Shown: positions 9,559 through 19,722, counted from the stretch's first letter. The stretch is 27,867 bases of DNA from Globomyces pollinis-pini (GCA_025399215.1 MU621313.1:1-27867), one strand, 5' to 3'. Notes: generated by a model from the sequence alone, not told the origin. Numbers and translations are program-made.

Positions 9559-11120
9559 ATGAGATTTCGATTAAAAAATTATAGTGTAAAGTCTCACTTT
9601 AGTACAATTAAACTCAATCCTCAAATCGATGGGATGGATATTCATTCCACTAAAAATAAAATGTTGGAAAATGATTCACTTGTTGCTTCTAATTCAAATA
9701 TTCATCAACTGGATCCATTCAAATCATTAGAAAAACATTCGGATTTAATAACTTGGAATGGTATCTTACAAAACTTATTCAAAAAGAAATCATTTCCTTT
9801 CTTGGAATCTTCAGTCCCAAAATTACAATCAAGTCTACGGGATAGACAATCAATTCATTCCATTTTACTATTTAAAAAATTAGGAAGAACAAAAAATGAT
9901 ACAGCATTAACTTCAAATGAAATCTCAATCTTACTGTAAGATTCTTATGTGTTATTTACATTAGTGGCTATCTTTCAGAACATCGACAACCTTATCTTGC
10001 CTTACGATTGTTAAAGTTAATGTTGATGAATTCAGTCTTTCAAAACACCACTTTAACTATAAATGATCATCATGTTATTTTATTAATTTACTCAAAATGT
10101 CATCAATTGGAAAGTATCAAGGATCATATACAGTTGATGGTTTCTTTAAACATGAAACCAGATGTGAAAACTTTCAACATTCTATTATTCAATTTACTAA
10201 AACAAAAGAATTTGGATGAATTTAATTACGTATGGGAACAATTTAATCAAATTTGGCCTGGTTTAATATTTTTGAATGCTGAAATTTGGTGCTTTGCTAT
10301 TGAATTGAATGGAAAGTTGAATAGATTAGATGAAGCCATTGAACTTTACCAAAAACTTGATGCACATTATAAATTAAATCGTTTACCTTTCCCGGTAATT
10401 GTAAAGGAAGCCATGATAAAGGCATACGGACATAACAATCGACCACAAGAGGCCATACAGGTATTTGAATCCATTCCATTTTCGGTGACAGACTTGCACC
10501 TCCCTCATTCAGGTAATGATTTGTCCATTAAAAGTATAGGTGGATTTGAAACAATTGATGCAATTATTGAATCATGCTTGGCATCCGATTCCCCCTTTCT
10601 AGCGATAGATTATTGGAATTTTGGGATGACACTATGTAGTGAACTTGACCAGTTATCAGGTTTGGGAAAACGTGATGTATCATACTCCATTCCATGGCTG
10701 GAGAAAAAAGATCAACGATATTACCAATTAAAAAAGTTTACATACCTATTACCTCAAACATATGCCCGAATGATGAGCTATTACTACAATATTAGAGATT
10801 ATAAACAAGTCATTCACTTATTCAACGATCATTTCCACACAATGCAAACTACTCGAACAGCCTTTGAAATTCTATGTTGGACCTATTTAGCACAAGGTGA
10901 CACTTTAATGGCCAACAAATCCAATTTTGAAATGATTCAACTCTATTACCCACCTAGCAAAATATTACAAACTGAAATCACAAAGATGAGGAAACAATTC
11001 AGAACCAATAAAGGTTTGAAAAATCATCAAGGTAAATCTATGCGATTACAAGGTGTCTTGGATATTGTCAAAGATCAACAATTGGATTTAAAAACATTGA
11101 AAAATGTTAATACTCTATAA
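9559..11120 (+). CDS. PPR-like, probably mitochondrial RNA-processing or translation factor
   Basis: Two exons (9559-9935 and 9965-11120, 29-nt intron) give 510 residues. The N-terminus (MRFRLKNYSVKSHFS) is basic and lacks acidic residues, like a mitochondrial presequence. From about residue 125 the protein is built of paired helices. MKPDVKTFNILLFNLLKQK at about residues 189-207 is a clear pentatricopeptide-type repeat, and weaker helical pairs follow (LDEAIELYQKLDAHYK; PQEAIQVFESIPF). The C-terminus is Lys-rich. PPR proteins usually bind organellar RNA; the target here is unknown. The sequence is divergent, so only the class of protein is claimed. It shares a 33-bp gap with NAA38. Confidence 0.72.
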
Positions 11121-11270
11121 TAAATTAATGTATTCCTAGTTTATCTTTTTCAAGAAATTTGTTTAAATTATTTATTGAAATTGTAAATTGGTACAACTAA
11201 ATCAAAATGAAAGTAAACATAGTGGAATTTGTAAAATACGCACCAAAACGCGTTAAATTTTAACTCCATC

Positions 11271-11893
11271 ATGTTTATTGCACCTTGGATTGTTTCTGCG
11301 CTTAGTATCCAAAAGCATCAAGATGAAGCGTACTCAAGATCAAGGATGATACTCGATTTGAAAAGTTTAAAAAATTTAGAGTGATAGTCAACAGTGAAAT
11401 TGTCAAACTTTCATCTCTACTTGTTGATAATAATGAACAGTTTATAGAACAGTTTGATAAGAAGATGAAAATCCAGGCTGAAGACTTTATCAAGAATGTG
11501 GAAGCTAATCCTTGGCCCGACCCTCGTTTGTTGGAGAGAGCCAGACGCTATTTAAACTATTTAATGATCCGCCCAATCCAAATTCCTACACGAAATGGGA
11601 CTGATATAATGTTACAAGCTGCTTGTGCTGATTCGATTGCTTTAGTTCAAGAGCCACCAAATCTTCTAAAAAAATACGTAAGTTATCTTCCAACAAATGA
11701 AATTTACTGTCGCCAAATGTTAACCAGAAATTATGGAGACAGAGAACTGATTAACTTTGTTACAAATAACGATACTAGAGTTTGGACTGAATGTGAACAA
11801 TACTCCAATAAGGTTCGAGAGACGGAACTCCAAGCCTATCAAGATTTTATTGATACGTTTATTATTGCTGCCAATAATGCTAGGATCGAGTAA
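11271..11893 (+). pseudogene. Small putative secreted protein, copy A, frameshifted
   Basis: First of a tandem pair with the gene at 12298. Its ATG, hydrophobic N-terminus and QKHQDEA segment align with copy B, but one base is missing near 11329 (GCGTAC against GCCGTAC in copy B). The original frame therefore ends at a TGA near 11383. The remaining 170 residues stay open and highly similar to copy B in the next frame, which has no ATG until about 11463. I found no intron that repairs the frame convincingly; a 49-nt GT-AG option from the signal-peptide region would delete conserved residues. Either a young pseudogene or a sequencing error. An AATAAA lies at 11904-11909. Confidence 0.75.
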
Positions 11894-12297
11894 TAGGGTA
11901 TAGAATAAAAGCTCTCGTTTAATCTTTTTATAAGTATAACAACCATATGCAATTAAGTGTGACCTTCTACATTCGGAGCTCTTGTATCAAGACGATAACT
12001 GGTTTTGAAAGATCTGGGCTATTCTATAAAAGGCATATAGTAATGACGTGTTTTGTATGATTACAAAACGCGACGAATACATTCCACACAAACACTGACC
12101 GTAAATGAATGTACTGACTTGTACAGTATCTGCTTGTACAGTATGTTCTGATCAAATTCCATGGAAGTATCAGGTTCTTAGTACAATTACTTGTAACTAC
12201 ATCAAAATGACAGTAAACAAAGAGGAGTAAACATAAACACCTGAGCGACACAGTTGGATTTTCAAGCATTTAATACTCTATGATAAATAGCTCCACA
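11894..12297. promoter_or_regulatory. Spacer and promoter of secreted-protein copy B
   Basis: The first bases match the 3' flank of copy B and the later part shares a short upstream block with copy A (CATCAAAATGACAGTAAAC in B, a near match before A), so the duplication included flanking control sequence. A 12-bp direct repeat lies at 12118-12129 and 12133-12144. A minus-strand ORF here (12024-12269) has no counterpart at copy A and is not called. Confidence 0.5.
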
Positions 12298-12930
12298 ATG
12301 TTTATTCAACATTGGACCTGGATCATTCTTGCTTTAACTACCCAAAAGCATCAAGATGAAGCCGTACTCAAGATCAAGGATGATGCTCGATTTGAAAAAT
12401 TTAAAACATTTAGAGTGATAGTCAACAGTGAAATTAACAAACTTGCTTCTTTCCTTGTTGATAATCATGAAAGATTTATAGAACAATTTGATAAGAAGAT
12501 GATAACTCAAGCTGAAGACTTTATCAAACACGTAGAAGCTAAGCCTTTGCCAGACACACGTTTGTTGGAGAGAGCCAGAGACTATATGAACCATTTAATG
12601 ACTCCCCCGATCAACGTTTATATTCCAACACGAAATGGATCTGATACACTTTTAAAACGTTTTTGTGCTGATTCGATTACTTTGGTTCAAGAACCACCAA
12701 ATCTTCTAAAAAAATATGCAAATCATCTTCCAACAAGTGCCATTCATTGTCGCCAAATTTTAACCAGACATTGGTCAGATAGCGAATTGATCGACTTTGT
12801 TACAATTAACGATACAAAAATCTGGGCTGAATGTGAACAATACGCCAATAAGGTTCGAGAGATTGAACTCCAATCCTTTCAAGATTTTATTGATATGTTT
12901 ATTATTGCTGCCAATAATGCCAGGAATTAA
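12298..12930 (+). CDS. Small putative secreted protein, copy B, unknown family
   Basis: Intronless, 210 residues from the ATG that aligns with the start of copy A. An upstream in-frame ATG at 12280 has no counterpart there. The N-terminus (MFIQHWTWIILALTTQ) is hydrophobic and fits a short signal peptide, moderately. The rest is hydrophilic and largely helical, with conserved blocks shared with copy A: NKLASFLVDNHERFIEQFDK, LLERARDYMNHL, LVQEPPNLLKKY, HCRQILTR and CEQYANKVREIELQ. Three Cys lie in the mature part. I do not recognise the family and assign no function. An AATAAA at 12942-12947 follows the stop; the next gene is convergent. Confidence 0.72.
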   Translation: MFIQHWTWIILALTTQKHQDEAVLKIKDDARFEKFKTFRVIVNSEINKLASFLVDNHERFIEQFDKKMITQAEDFIKHVEAKPLPDTRLLERARDYMNHLMTPPINVYIPTRNGSDTLLKRFCADSITLVQEPPNLLKKYANHLPTSAIHCRQILTRHWSDSELIDFVTINDTKIWAECEQYANKVREIELQSFQDFIDMFIIAANNARN

Positions 12931-13028
12931 TAGGGTATAGTAATAAAAACTCTTGCTTACCCTCTTTGTGTTCAAATCAACCATCAACATCAATAACTCT
13001 ATCGAGATATTAAAACTAATGACATTTA

Positions 13029-14039
13029 TTATTGGAAATCCAATTTAATTGAACCCACAGCAGATGAATCATCAAATATACCCAATCCTTTCCCTACCGT
13101 TCCAACTTTTGATTTTGAATCAAAATCAGCACCAACTACGTTTATACTACCCACCACCGTACTGACTTTTAACGAACCTTGAAAGCCTTTAATTTGAGAT
13201 GATATGGATCCTGAAGCAACACCAAATTTGATACGAGGTTCAACTTGATTTGTTACATTTAATGTTGATTTGATAGAACCAGCAGCAGAATCAATTTTTA
13301 TAGATTCAAATCCAGATGCATCAATAGAAATGGAACCAGATGCAGTTTGTGCCTGTATATGTTTGGCAACAATATTTTGTAAATCAAGTCGACCAGCTAA
13401 TGAAGATCCAATAAATGTTCCAACAACAGAAATATCATGAGCATAAACTTTACCTGCAGCAGTTTCCAATCGTGTATCACCCAATACTTTAGAATTATTC
13501 AATGATACTTTTCCTGCTGCAGATTTCAAAACCAATGATCCTAAATTCATTTCATCCAATTCAATGGTTCCAACAGGTGTCACCACTTGACAATCACCAG
13601 TCACATCCATCCCTGTTAATTTACAAGATCCATTTTGTAAATCAACATATAAAGCATCCACCATTCTTTTTGATAATATCACCTTGATTTGAATTTCATT
13701 TGACCAAAATAATTTCATGTTACGAAAGAAATTCGACTTGTTGGATTCTGAAATGGCAGTGATGTATAAAGTAGTATCAACAATTTCTGCATGTAATTGT
13801 TCAATGAGATTCAATTCTGTAGAGTTTTTACCAAGGATTTTGAAATGAACATTGGTCAATTCTGATTTCAAATCATAGGTTATTTCTATATTTGTTGGCT
13901 AATTACTTTGTTAGTGATAGGATTAAATTACTATTTTTCCTTTTCCATTGATGGATACCTTTGAGAAGGTTTGATTGAGTGCAATTGTTTTGATATCCAA
14001 GATTGTTAAATTGGAAGATTTATTGTCAGTAGAAGGCAT
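13029..14039 (-). CDS. DUF4097-like beta-repeat (adhesin-type) protein
   Basis: Two exons (14039-13932 and 13898-13029, 33-nt intron) give 325 residues. From about residue 140 the chain is a run of about eight repeats of roughly 20-25 residues, each with a small-residue turn before a beta strand: SAAGKVSL, TAAGKVYA, SLAGRLDL, TASGSISI, SAAGSIKS, VASGSISS, TVVGSINV, SAVGSIKL. That is the signature of DUF4097-type right-handed parallel beta-helix domains. The N-terminal third looks globular. There is no signal peptide or membrane segment, so it is predicted to be intracellular. Function is unknown; bacterial relatives are called putative adhesins, which need not apply here. Confidence 0.8.
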
Positions 14040-14583
14040 TTTTGAATTCTTATCTCATATCGTTGGTTCTACTTATAGTTCCTTCTGTACCACATCGCGT
14101 TATTGCTTTGAAAAAGCAATTTAAAAAGCAATACAAAGGGGCATGACATTGATAATTTGTAGTTATGAAGTATCTTGAACATTATGAAAATGTAATAGTT
14201 ACTATTCTATTCAATAGTATGGTGCATATATATACACGCAAATTGAAGTATCGCAATCAATATCTTGCTAAAGAAAGGAATCGCAGCCATGTATAATTTA
14301 CTATAGATATGCTGAGATAACATCTTATTGTTGTTGTAAACATTAAGTTATTTGGATGGAATGAATTTTTTTTGGAATCCAATACGTAGCAAACTAACCT
14401 AAATCACACTGCAATGCCTCATATGCAATTTAATTGATCGAATTAAATTATGGATGATAAAAGATTCAGTCAATCAAATCTGTTAGCATGTCATTGTTGA
14501 TTCCATACAAACACACACAACAAACAAACAAATAATATTTCAAAAATAGATATAAATCTAAAAAATTCCACAGATATTCTCTA
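14040..14583. promoter_or_regulatory. Divergent promoter between the DUF4097-like gene and the GPI-anchored protein gene
   Basis: Holds the promoters of both flanking genes. A run of alternating TA occurs at 14227-14234. A TATAAAT at 14551-14557 lies only about 30 bp before the GPI-protein ATG, which would imply a very short leader. The preceding bases are rich in CAAA/CACA, common before highly expressed fungal genes. No other gene is seen. Confidence 0.4.
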
Positions 14584-15216
14584 ATGAAACTTGTCTATTC
14601 TCTCTGTGCTGCTGGTGTGTTTGCAAGCACTCAAAATCTAATTCCAATTGGAAACTTTGACCCAATTACTCCAGCCTGTCTAGTAGCTGTTGATGCATTC
14701 ACTACTGCCACCAAACCTTGTGCCAAAACCCCGTGCGATCCTACTTGTGATGTTGCAACTGCTGCTGCTAGCTCAAACCTTGCTGTTGCTTGTTTCAATC
14801 AATTGATCCCAGTAACTCCATTTGGAAACTTATTGACTGCTCCTGAATACATTCAATCATATCAAGTCACTATAAAGGATGATTGTGTGACATTAGATGA
14901 TACTCTCTGTCTTGAAGAATATGCAGAATTATACGAAATTCCTCGTGTATTTGATCAATCAACTCCCAAGAAGCGATTCAATGCTTGTAACTGTGCTATT
15001 GAATTGGAAAACTTCTACGGTGCATTTGATGGATTAGTTAGTAAGAATACTGCTTATGAAATCAACAACTACGTTCAAAAACTTGTTAAAGTTTGCCCAA
15101 ATATTGATGTGACCAGAGTACATCCATTTAATGATGGTGTTGTTGGAGGAGTCCAATCTGACTTTGCCAGTCCAATCTTGACTGTTGGTGCTACTGCCCT
15201 TCTTGCACTCTTGTAA
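14584..15216 (+). CDS. GPI-anchored, Cys-rich secreted surface protein
   Basis: Intronless, 210 residues. It begins with a signal peptide (MKLVYSLCAAGVFAS) and ends in a hydrophobic tail (ILTVGATALLALL) preceded by small residues (SDFAS), the layout of a GPI-anchored protein. The mature part has ten Cys, in pairs such as KPCAKTPCDPTC and NACNC, suggesting about five disulphides. No catalytic domain is recognised. Likely location is the plasma membrane or cell wall of a walled or cyst stage (inference). Codons are richer in C-ending forms than in most neighbours, which would fit high expression. AATAAA at 15240-15245 is the probable poly(A) signal, 40 bp before the RRP41 start. Confidence 0.8.
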   Translation: MKLVYSLCAAGVFASTQNLIPIGNFDPITPACLVAVDAFTTATKPCAKTPCDPTCDVATAAASSNLAVACFNQLIPVTPFGNLLTAPEYIQSYQVTIKDDCVTLDDTLCLEEYAELYEIPRVFDQSTPKKRFNACNCAIELENFYGAFDGLVSKNTAYEINNYVQKLVKVCPNIDVTRVHPFNDGVVGGVQSDFASPILTVGATALLALL

Positions 15217-15280
15217 ATGATTTGCTTGTCATTGTGATCAATAAAATCTTGTTTTCAAAGAAATTGTAAACTTTTTTTTT

Positions 15281-16285
15281 ATGTCGAGAATTGAACTCAT
15301 TTCTCCTGAAGGACTTCGAGTGGATGGTAGACGAGCAGGTTCTAGCTCATAATGAAGTTTATTGTTAGGAGAATTAAGGAGATTTTACTCAAAAATTGGT
15401 TCAATACAACAAGCAGATGGTTCTGCCTATGTGGAAATGGGAAATACAAAAGTCATTGTTGGAGTTTATGGTAAAATATTCATTCTTAAAGTATTGTAAA
15501 TTTCAATTCACCTTCTCAATCAGTTTCTTTACTGATTTTTATAGGTCCAAAGGAAGTAATCTTAACCTCATTAAACTTTCCTTAGCAATCAAAAGGAGCG
15601 GATCGATCCATGATTAATGTAGAATTTAATATCGCATCGTTTGCTTCAAGTTCATCCAAAAATTCAAAAACAGATAGACGTCAATTGGAAATGGCTTCAT
15701 TTGTAAAACGAACTTTCGAACCTGTTATTCAATCCAATACCTTCAGCCGTTCAGAAATCGATATATTTATTCAAATCATACAAACAGATGGAGGTAGTAC
15801 TTACCATCAAACATTTTATTTTTTTAGGTACGTTTACTGAATCTCATTCAAGGAATATTACATGCTGCTATCAATGCAACTTGTTTGGCAATAATCGATG
15901 CTGGAATTCCAATGTCAGATTACGTTGTAGCTTGTTCAGCAGGATACGCAAATGATCAACCAATGTAATCGTCACAACCTAATTTCATAGGATGGATTTG
16001 AATTACATTGAAGAATCTGCTGAATCACCATTACTGACTTTAGCATTATGCCCCAAGGTATTTTTGATTTCATTAATTTCAAGTCGGAAAAAATAACATT
16101 ATTAAATGTATTATTGAGAAAACAAGATTAATATTTGTAGATGGAATGTAGATTACATTTAGATAACTTTGAAGATGTGATGACACTCGCTAAAGAGGTA
16201 ATTGAATCTTTTGACGTGATGATAGGGATGTATGATCCTGTCCGAGTCTTTAGATGAAACTATACGTCAATCAGCTAATCGTTAA
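15281..16285 (+). CDS. RRP41: Exosome complex subunit RRP41 (RNase PH-like; EXOSC4/SKI6)
   Basis: Core ring subunit of the RNA exosome (3'-to-5' RNA processing and decay; nucleus and cytoplasm). Nine exons: 15281-15338, 15369-15470, 15545-15555, 15586-15793, 15853-15964, 15991-16057, 16084-16107, 16141-16197, 16226-16285. These give 232 residues (human about 245). Family sequence runs without gaps: GLRVDGRRAGELR, IQQADGSAYVEMGNTKVIV, VYGPKE, EMASFVKRTFEPVI, IFIQIIQTDGGILHAAINAT, IIDAGIPMSDYVVACSAGY and MECRLHLDNFEDVM. The 11-nt exon supplies GPKE. The 24-nt exon supplies SEKITLLN, the strand aligning with human SGQIALLE, and without it the fold is incomplete. Intron 4 (59 nt) contains an internal AG|GT. 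An AATAAA overlaps the stop. Confidence 0.94.
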
Positions 16286-16289
16286 TAAA
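16284..16289 (+). terminator. AATAAA overlapping the RRP41 stop codon
   Basis: The hexamer starts inside the TAA stop. With the same arrangement right after the HIU hydrolase stop, it suggests very short 3' UTRs in this genome. Confidence 0.5.
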
Positions 16290-16422
16290 TATTAGTATTC
16301 TAATTCACTTTTCGTTGTGAGTCCTAGTTAGATTTACACAGTAATCACTCAACACACAAACATCTATCATATTTTACAACTACAAGTCAAGTTCCTAAGC
16401 GATTATAATTCAATCATCCATA

Positions 16423-17068
16423 ATGCGCTCAAGAAAGCGTGGTCATTCACATTTGTACTTTTGCCTAAATTTAGTACCAGTGGCTTGCATTACAATGTAA
16501 CAGATGGGGACAAGTTTCTTAAACAATAAAAAGCCAATGACAACAGTAGTGGAAGCACCCAGTGCATTGGAAAACAAAGAGCAAGGTGAATTGGAGATTA
16601 AGGAATTGCATGGATGGTATAAACAGTTCAATGTGGAATTTGAATTTAAATTCCAAGTTTCTGATTTCAAGAAAGGTATGGAACTCTTCATTAATAATTT
16701 AGACCATGAATTCGTTGGGCAAGGATTTGATAACGTCGGAAATTTCAAAGTATTTGGTGTTATTGATGGTGATGATTTTGAAATGACCAAACGGTTTTTA
16801 TCAATAGTATTCCTAATATTTATAGATATGCACCTCATGATATTCAGTATATAGGTAAATGTAATTGGGAGACACAATCCATCGAAGGAGGTAATGATTT
16901 TATTTAACAATATATAGCATGGGGTTGGCCAGAAGGTAGGATGATTTATGTAACTGATATGTTAAAGGGATGATTTATGGTGGAGTGTTTTATTTACAAT
17001 TCAGACACACCGACACGTTATACGTTAATTTGGATGTCAGCAATTACAATACGTTGTATGATAACTAA
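16423..17068 (+). CDS. Small protein of unknown family, predicted beta-rich domain
   Basis: Five exons (16423-16473, 16504-16793, 16826-16890, 16918-16935, 16968-17068) with introns of 30, 32, 27 and 32 nt give 174 residues; one exon is 18 nt. The body has alternating beta-strand patterns: WYKQFNVEFEFKFQ, then GQGFDNVGNFKVFGVI, then a spliced block EMTKRYAPHDIQYIGKCNW, then QSIEGAWGWPEG. The spacing G-x-F ... TK-x-Y ... I-x-Y-x-G ... I-x-G-x-W resembles small eight-stranded barrel-like domains in many uncharacterised proteins, but I cannot name a family. The second intron was chosen over a 14-nt alternative because it restores this spacing. The last intron uses a weak AAAG acceptor and the C-terminus is the least certain part; the first exon is also tentative. 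Confidence 0.6.
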
Positions 17069-17293
17069 TAAGCACAAGTATTGTATTATTATAATATAAG
17101 ACTTTATATTCACGCTTCTTCACTATTGTAACAATAATAATTTACTATCCATTGCAAACAATCCAAGTTCTTAATAAGAACTTCCTATTAGATACCATCC
17201 CTTTTAGATTTGCTTTTCAACTGAGTTCCGTCCTTTGCTTTGTACTCCAGAAAAGCCTTAAAAGTCCATTGATTTTTTATCAAAGCCTTACCC
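17069..17293. other. Spacer upstream of AIP1
   Basis: Holds the 3' flank of the unknown gene and the AIP1 promoter. No gene or element is recognised. Confidence 0.4.
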
Positions 17294-19463
17294 ATGTCGT
17301 ATACAAAGAGTAAACTGAACTTGAAATAACACCAGAATTTCATTATGCTGCTCAACCATCAACTGAGCGTGGAAGGGCCATTCAACTGGCTGCAGATCCA
17401 AAGGGGGAAACTTTTCTATACTGCAATGGACGTACTGTTATCATGAGAAACCTTAAAGTAACAATTGATAATCTAATTTTCATCTTGTAGAATCCTGAAA
17501 TTGCTACAGAATATACTGGTCATACTTGCGCAGCAACTGTTGCTAGATATGCTCCAACTGGTTACTATATCGCTTCAGGTGATGTACAAGGAAATATTCG
17601 AATCTGGGATACTCTTGGAACTGAACAGATTTTGAAAACGGAAACAAAGATCTTTTCAGGTAAAGTTAATGATTTGGATTGGGATTTCGAATCAAAAAGA
17701 ATTATTGGTGTTGGGGAAGGAAAAGATAGGTATTTGATTTCAAAATTCATAAATGATTAGATTTGGACATGCATTTATGTTTGATACTGCTTCTTCAACT
17801 GGTGAAATTAGTGGACATAGTAAAGGAATCAATTCCGTGTCCATTAGACCAGGAAGACCTTTACGTGCTGTCACTGGATCAGATGATTTCACTGTTAATT
17901 TTTACCATGGAGCACCTTTCAAGTTCAACCGTTCCCATAAAGAACATTCCAGATTTGTTCAATGTGTTCGCTTTTCTGGAACTGGAGACCATTTCATATC
18001 TACAGGAAGTGATTCAAAGGTTTTCTTTCAACAATTTTTAATTGGTAGATTTTCTTGTATGATGGAAAAACTGGTATGACTGACTCTTGTTTTAATATGA
18101 AGGTGATCCATTGGGTGAATTGAGCACAGCAGAAGGAACTCACACAGGAGGTGTCTATTCTTTATCGTGGTCGCCAGATTCTACACAATTTTTAACTGGT
18201 TCTGGTGATATGACGGCTAAACTTTGGGATGTTACCGCCAAAAAGGTGACCAACTATACACCATAAACCATTTTTAATCCAATTTAACATCACAATCATT
18301 TAAATTTACTAATTTGGGTATAGGTTGTTCAAACCTACTCGTTCTCGGATTCACCAACTTTCGAACATCAACAAGTTGGTACATTATGGAAAGGCTCTCA
18401 CTTGATTTCCGTTTCACTCTCTGGCGATATCAACTACTTGGATCCAAGAACTTCTGGAAAACCTGTCAGAGTTATAAAGGTATCACGTTTGTATTAAACA
18501 GTAAGGGTCACCAAAAAGGAATTACTACCTTGACACTATCTTCAGATAAAAAGTTATATAGGTACAGTTCGGTTCCAGTATTGACTTTTTTAGTGGCAGT
18601 TACGATGGAAGAATCTGTAGTTGGGAAGAAGGAACTGGTGGAGCTGTGGAAGTTACAGGACAGGGCCATTCAAATCAAGTGGTTACCTTAGGATCTGGAG
18701 ATGAGAAAGTATTTTCTTGTGGAATGGATGATTCGTTCAGATCATTATCTATTTCAGACAAAAAATTCGAGTATGTCACCAACTTACTAAAATTAGTACA
18801 AATGTGGTACCAACTGGTGCAATTCCAAAGAGTATGTCAGTCAATGGCACCACAGCGTGTGTCGTGACGGGTGCAAATGAAGTGTTCCTAGTCAAGGATG
18901 GTAAAAAGGAGAATTCTTTCAAAGTACCTTACTCTCCTACTGCATGTGCTTTTTCACCTGACCAAAAATCTATTGCTGTTGGTGCTGAAGTAATACCGTA
19001 TTATTAACAATAGGATGGAAAAATTCATATTCACTCTACTAGTGATTTCAAAGAAACTTCATTGTTGGAAAACAACAGAGGTCAAGTTACATGTTTGGCA
19101 TATTCACCAAATGGTGAATATTTGGCTGCAGGAGATGCAGACCGAAAAGTTCTGGTTTATGATACCGCAACCAAAACAGTATTTAGAAATAATAGTCCTA
19201 ATGTTTAGTTGAAATTTGATCAATTTGTTTTCCATTCTGCCCGTATCAATTCGGTTAGTTGGTCACCAGATGGTTTACACCTTGTTTCTGGATCATTGGA
19301 TAACAATGTAGAAGTTTGGTCAGTGGAGAAACCAATGAAACATATATCCATCAAAGTAGCACATTTAGATTCTGTTACTGGAACTGTATTTGTTGACAAT
19401 AATACTATTGCTACTAGTGGAGCTGATGCATCTATCAAAATTTTCTCCCTTGTTCATCACTAA
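17294..19463 (+). CDS. AIP1: Actin-interacting protein 1 (WDR1), double WD40 propeller
   Basis: Works with cofilin to disassemble actin filaments in the cytoplasm. Twelve exons: 17294-17309, 17336-17457, 17491-17729, 17761-18019, 18049-18073, 18103-18245, 18324-18479, 18506-18561, 18594-18770, 18797-18989, 19014-19178, 19209-19463. These give 601 residues (human WDR1 606). The protein is WD40 repeats throughout, as in the two linked seven-blade propellers of the family. Landmarks: ADPKGETFLYCNGRTVIMRN, ARYAPTGYYIASGDVQGNI, the FKFNRSHKEHSRFVQCVRF block, SWSPDSTQFLTGSGDMTAKL, LSGDINYLDPR, GHSNQV, and the C-terminal ATSGADASIKIFSL. Exons of 16 and 25 nt are included. Ten introns are 24-33 nt and one is 78 nt. 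AATAAA at 19472-19477, within a 14-bp palindrome, is the likely poly(A) signal. Confidence 0.95.
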
Positions 19464-19722
19464 ATCCTCTTAATAAAGCTTTATTGATCTGGTTTTAATT
19501 TGATGTACATTTTTTGAAGGAGAATGTTGTTGGTTGAAGCTATTAATCTACAACCGTATTTCAGTGTTCAGTTCATTATAAGTATGGCTGTGTATTTTGC
19601 CCTTAATTGATCCCTATTAAGGATTGACACGTATGATCATTCTTGGTGGGTTCACTTTATGGCTGTACAAAAAACAAAAGCCACACGAGGTATAAATTAA
19701 AAGTGGGGTCAATGAACAGCGC
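19464..19722. promoter_or_regulatory. Promoter of bacterial-type PH protein 1
   Basis: Intergenic. A TATAAA at 19691-19696 lies 27 bp before the ATG, so the 5' leader would be very short or the true start site lies elsewhere. Nothing else is recognised. Confidence 0.4.

Noticed and set aside
11291..11339. A 49-nt intron that would rescue the frame of secreted copy A
   Set aside because: It would remove the QKHQDEA segment that is conserved with copy B at the DNA level; a single-base deletion is simpler.
12024..12269. Minus-strand ORF with a hydrophobic, signal-like N-terminus
   Set aside because: It lies in the spacer and promoter of secreted copy B, has no counterpart before copy A and no recognisable content.
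16058..16140. A single 83-nt intron in RRP41
   Set aside because: It would delete a beta strand conserved in all RRP41 proteins; two introns around a 24-nt exon restore it exactly.
16794..16807. A 14-nt GT-AG intron that would also restore a reading frame
   Set aside because: A 32-nt intron from the same donor to 16825 keeps the frame, has a normal size for this genome and gives a better protein pattern.
16443..16910. 155-codon minus-strand ORF
   Set aside because: Antisense shadow across several exons and introns of the plus-strand gene; no introns needed but no protein-like pattern either.
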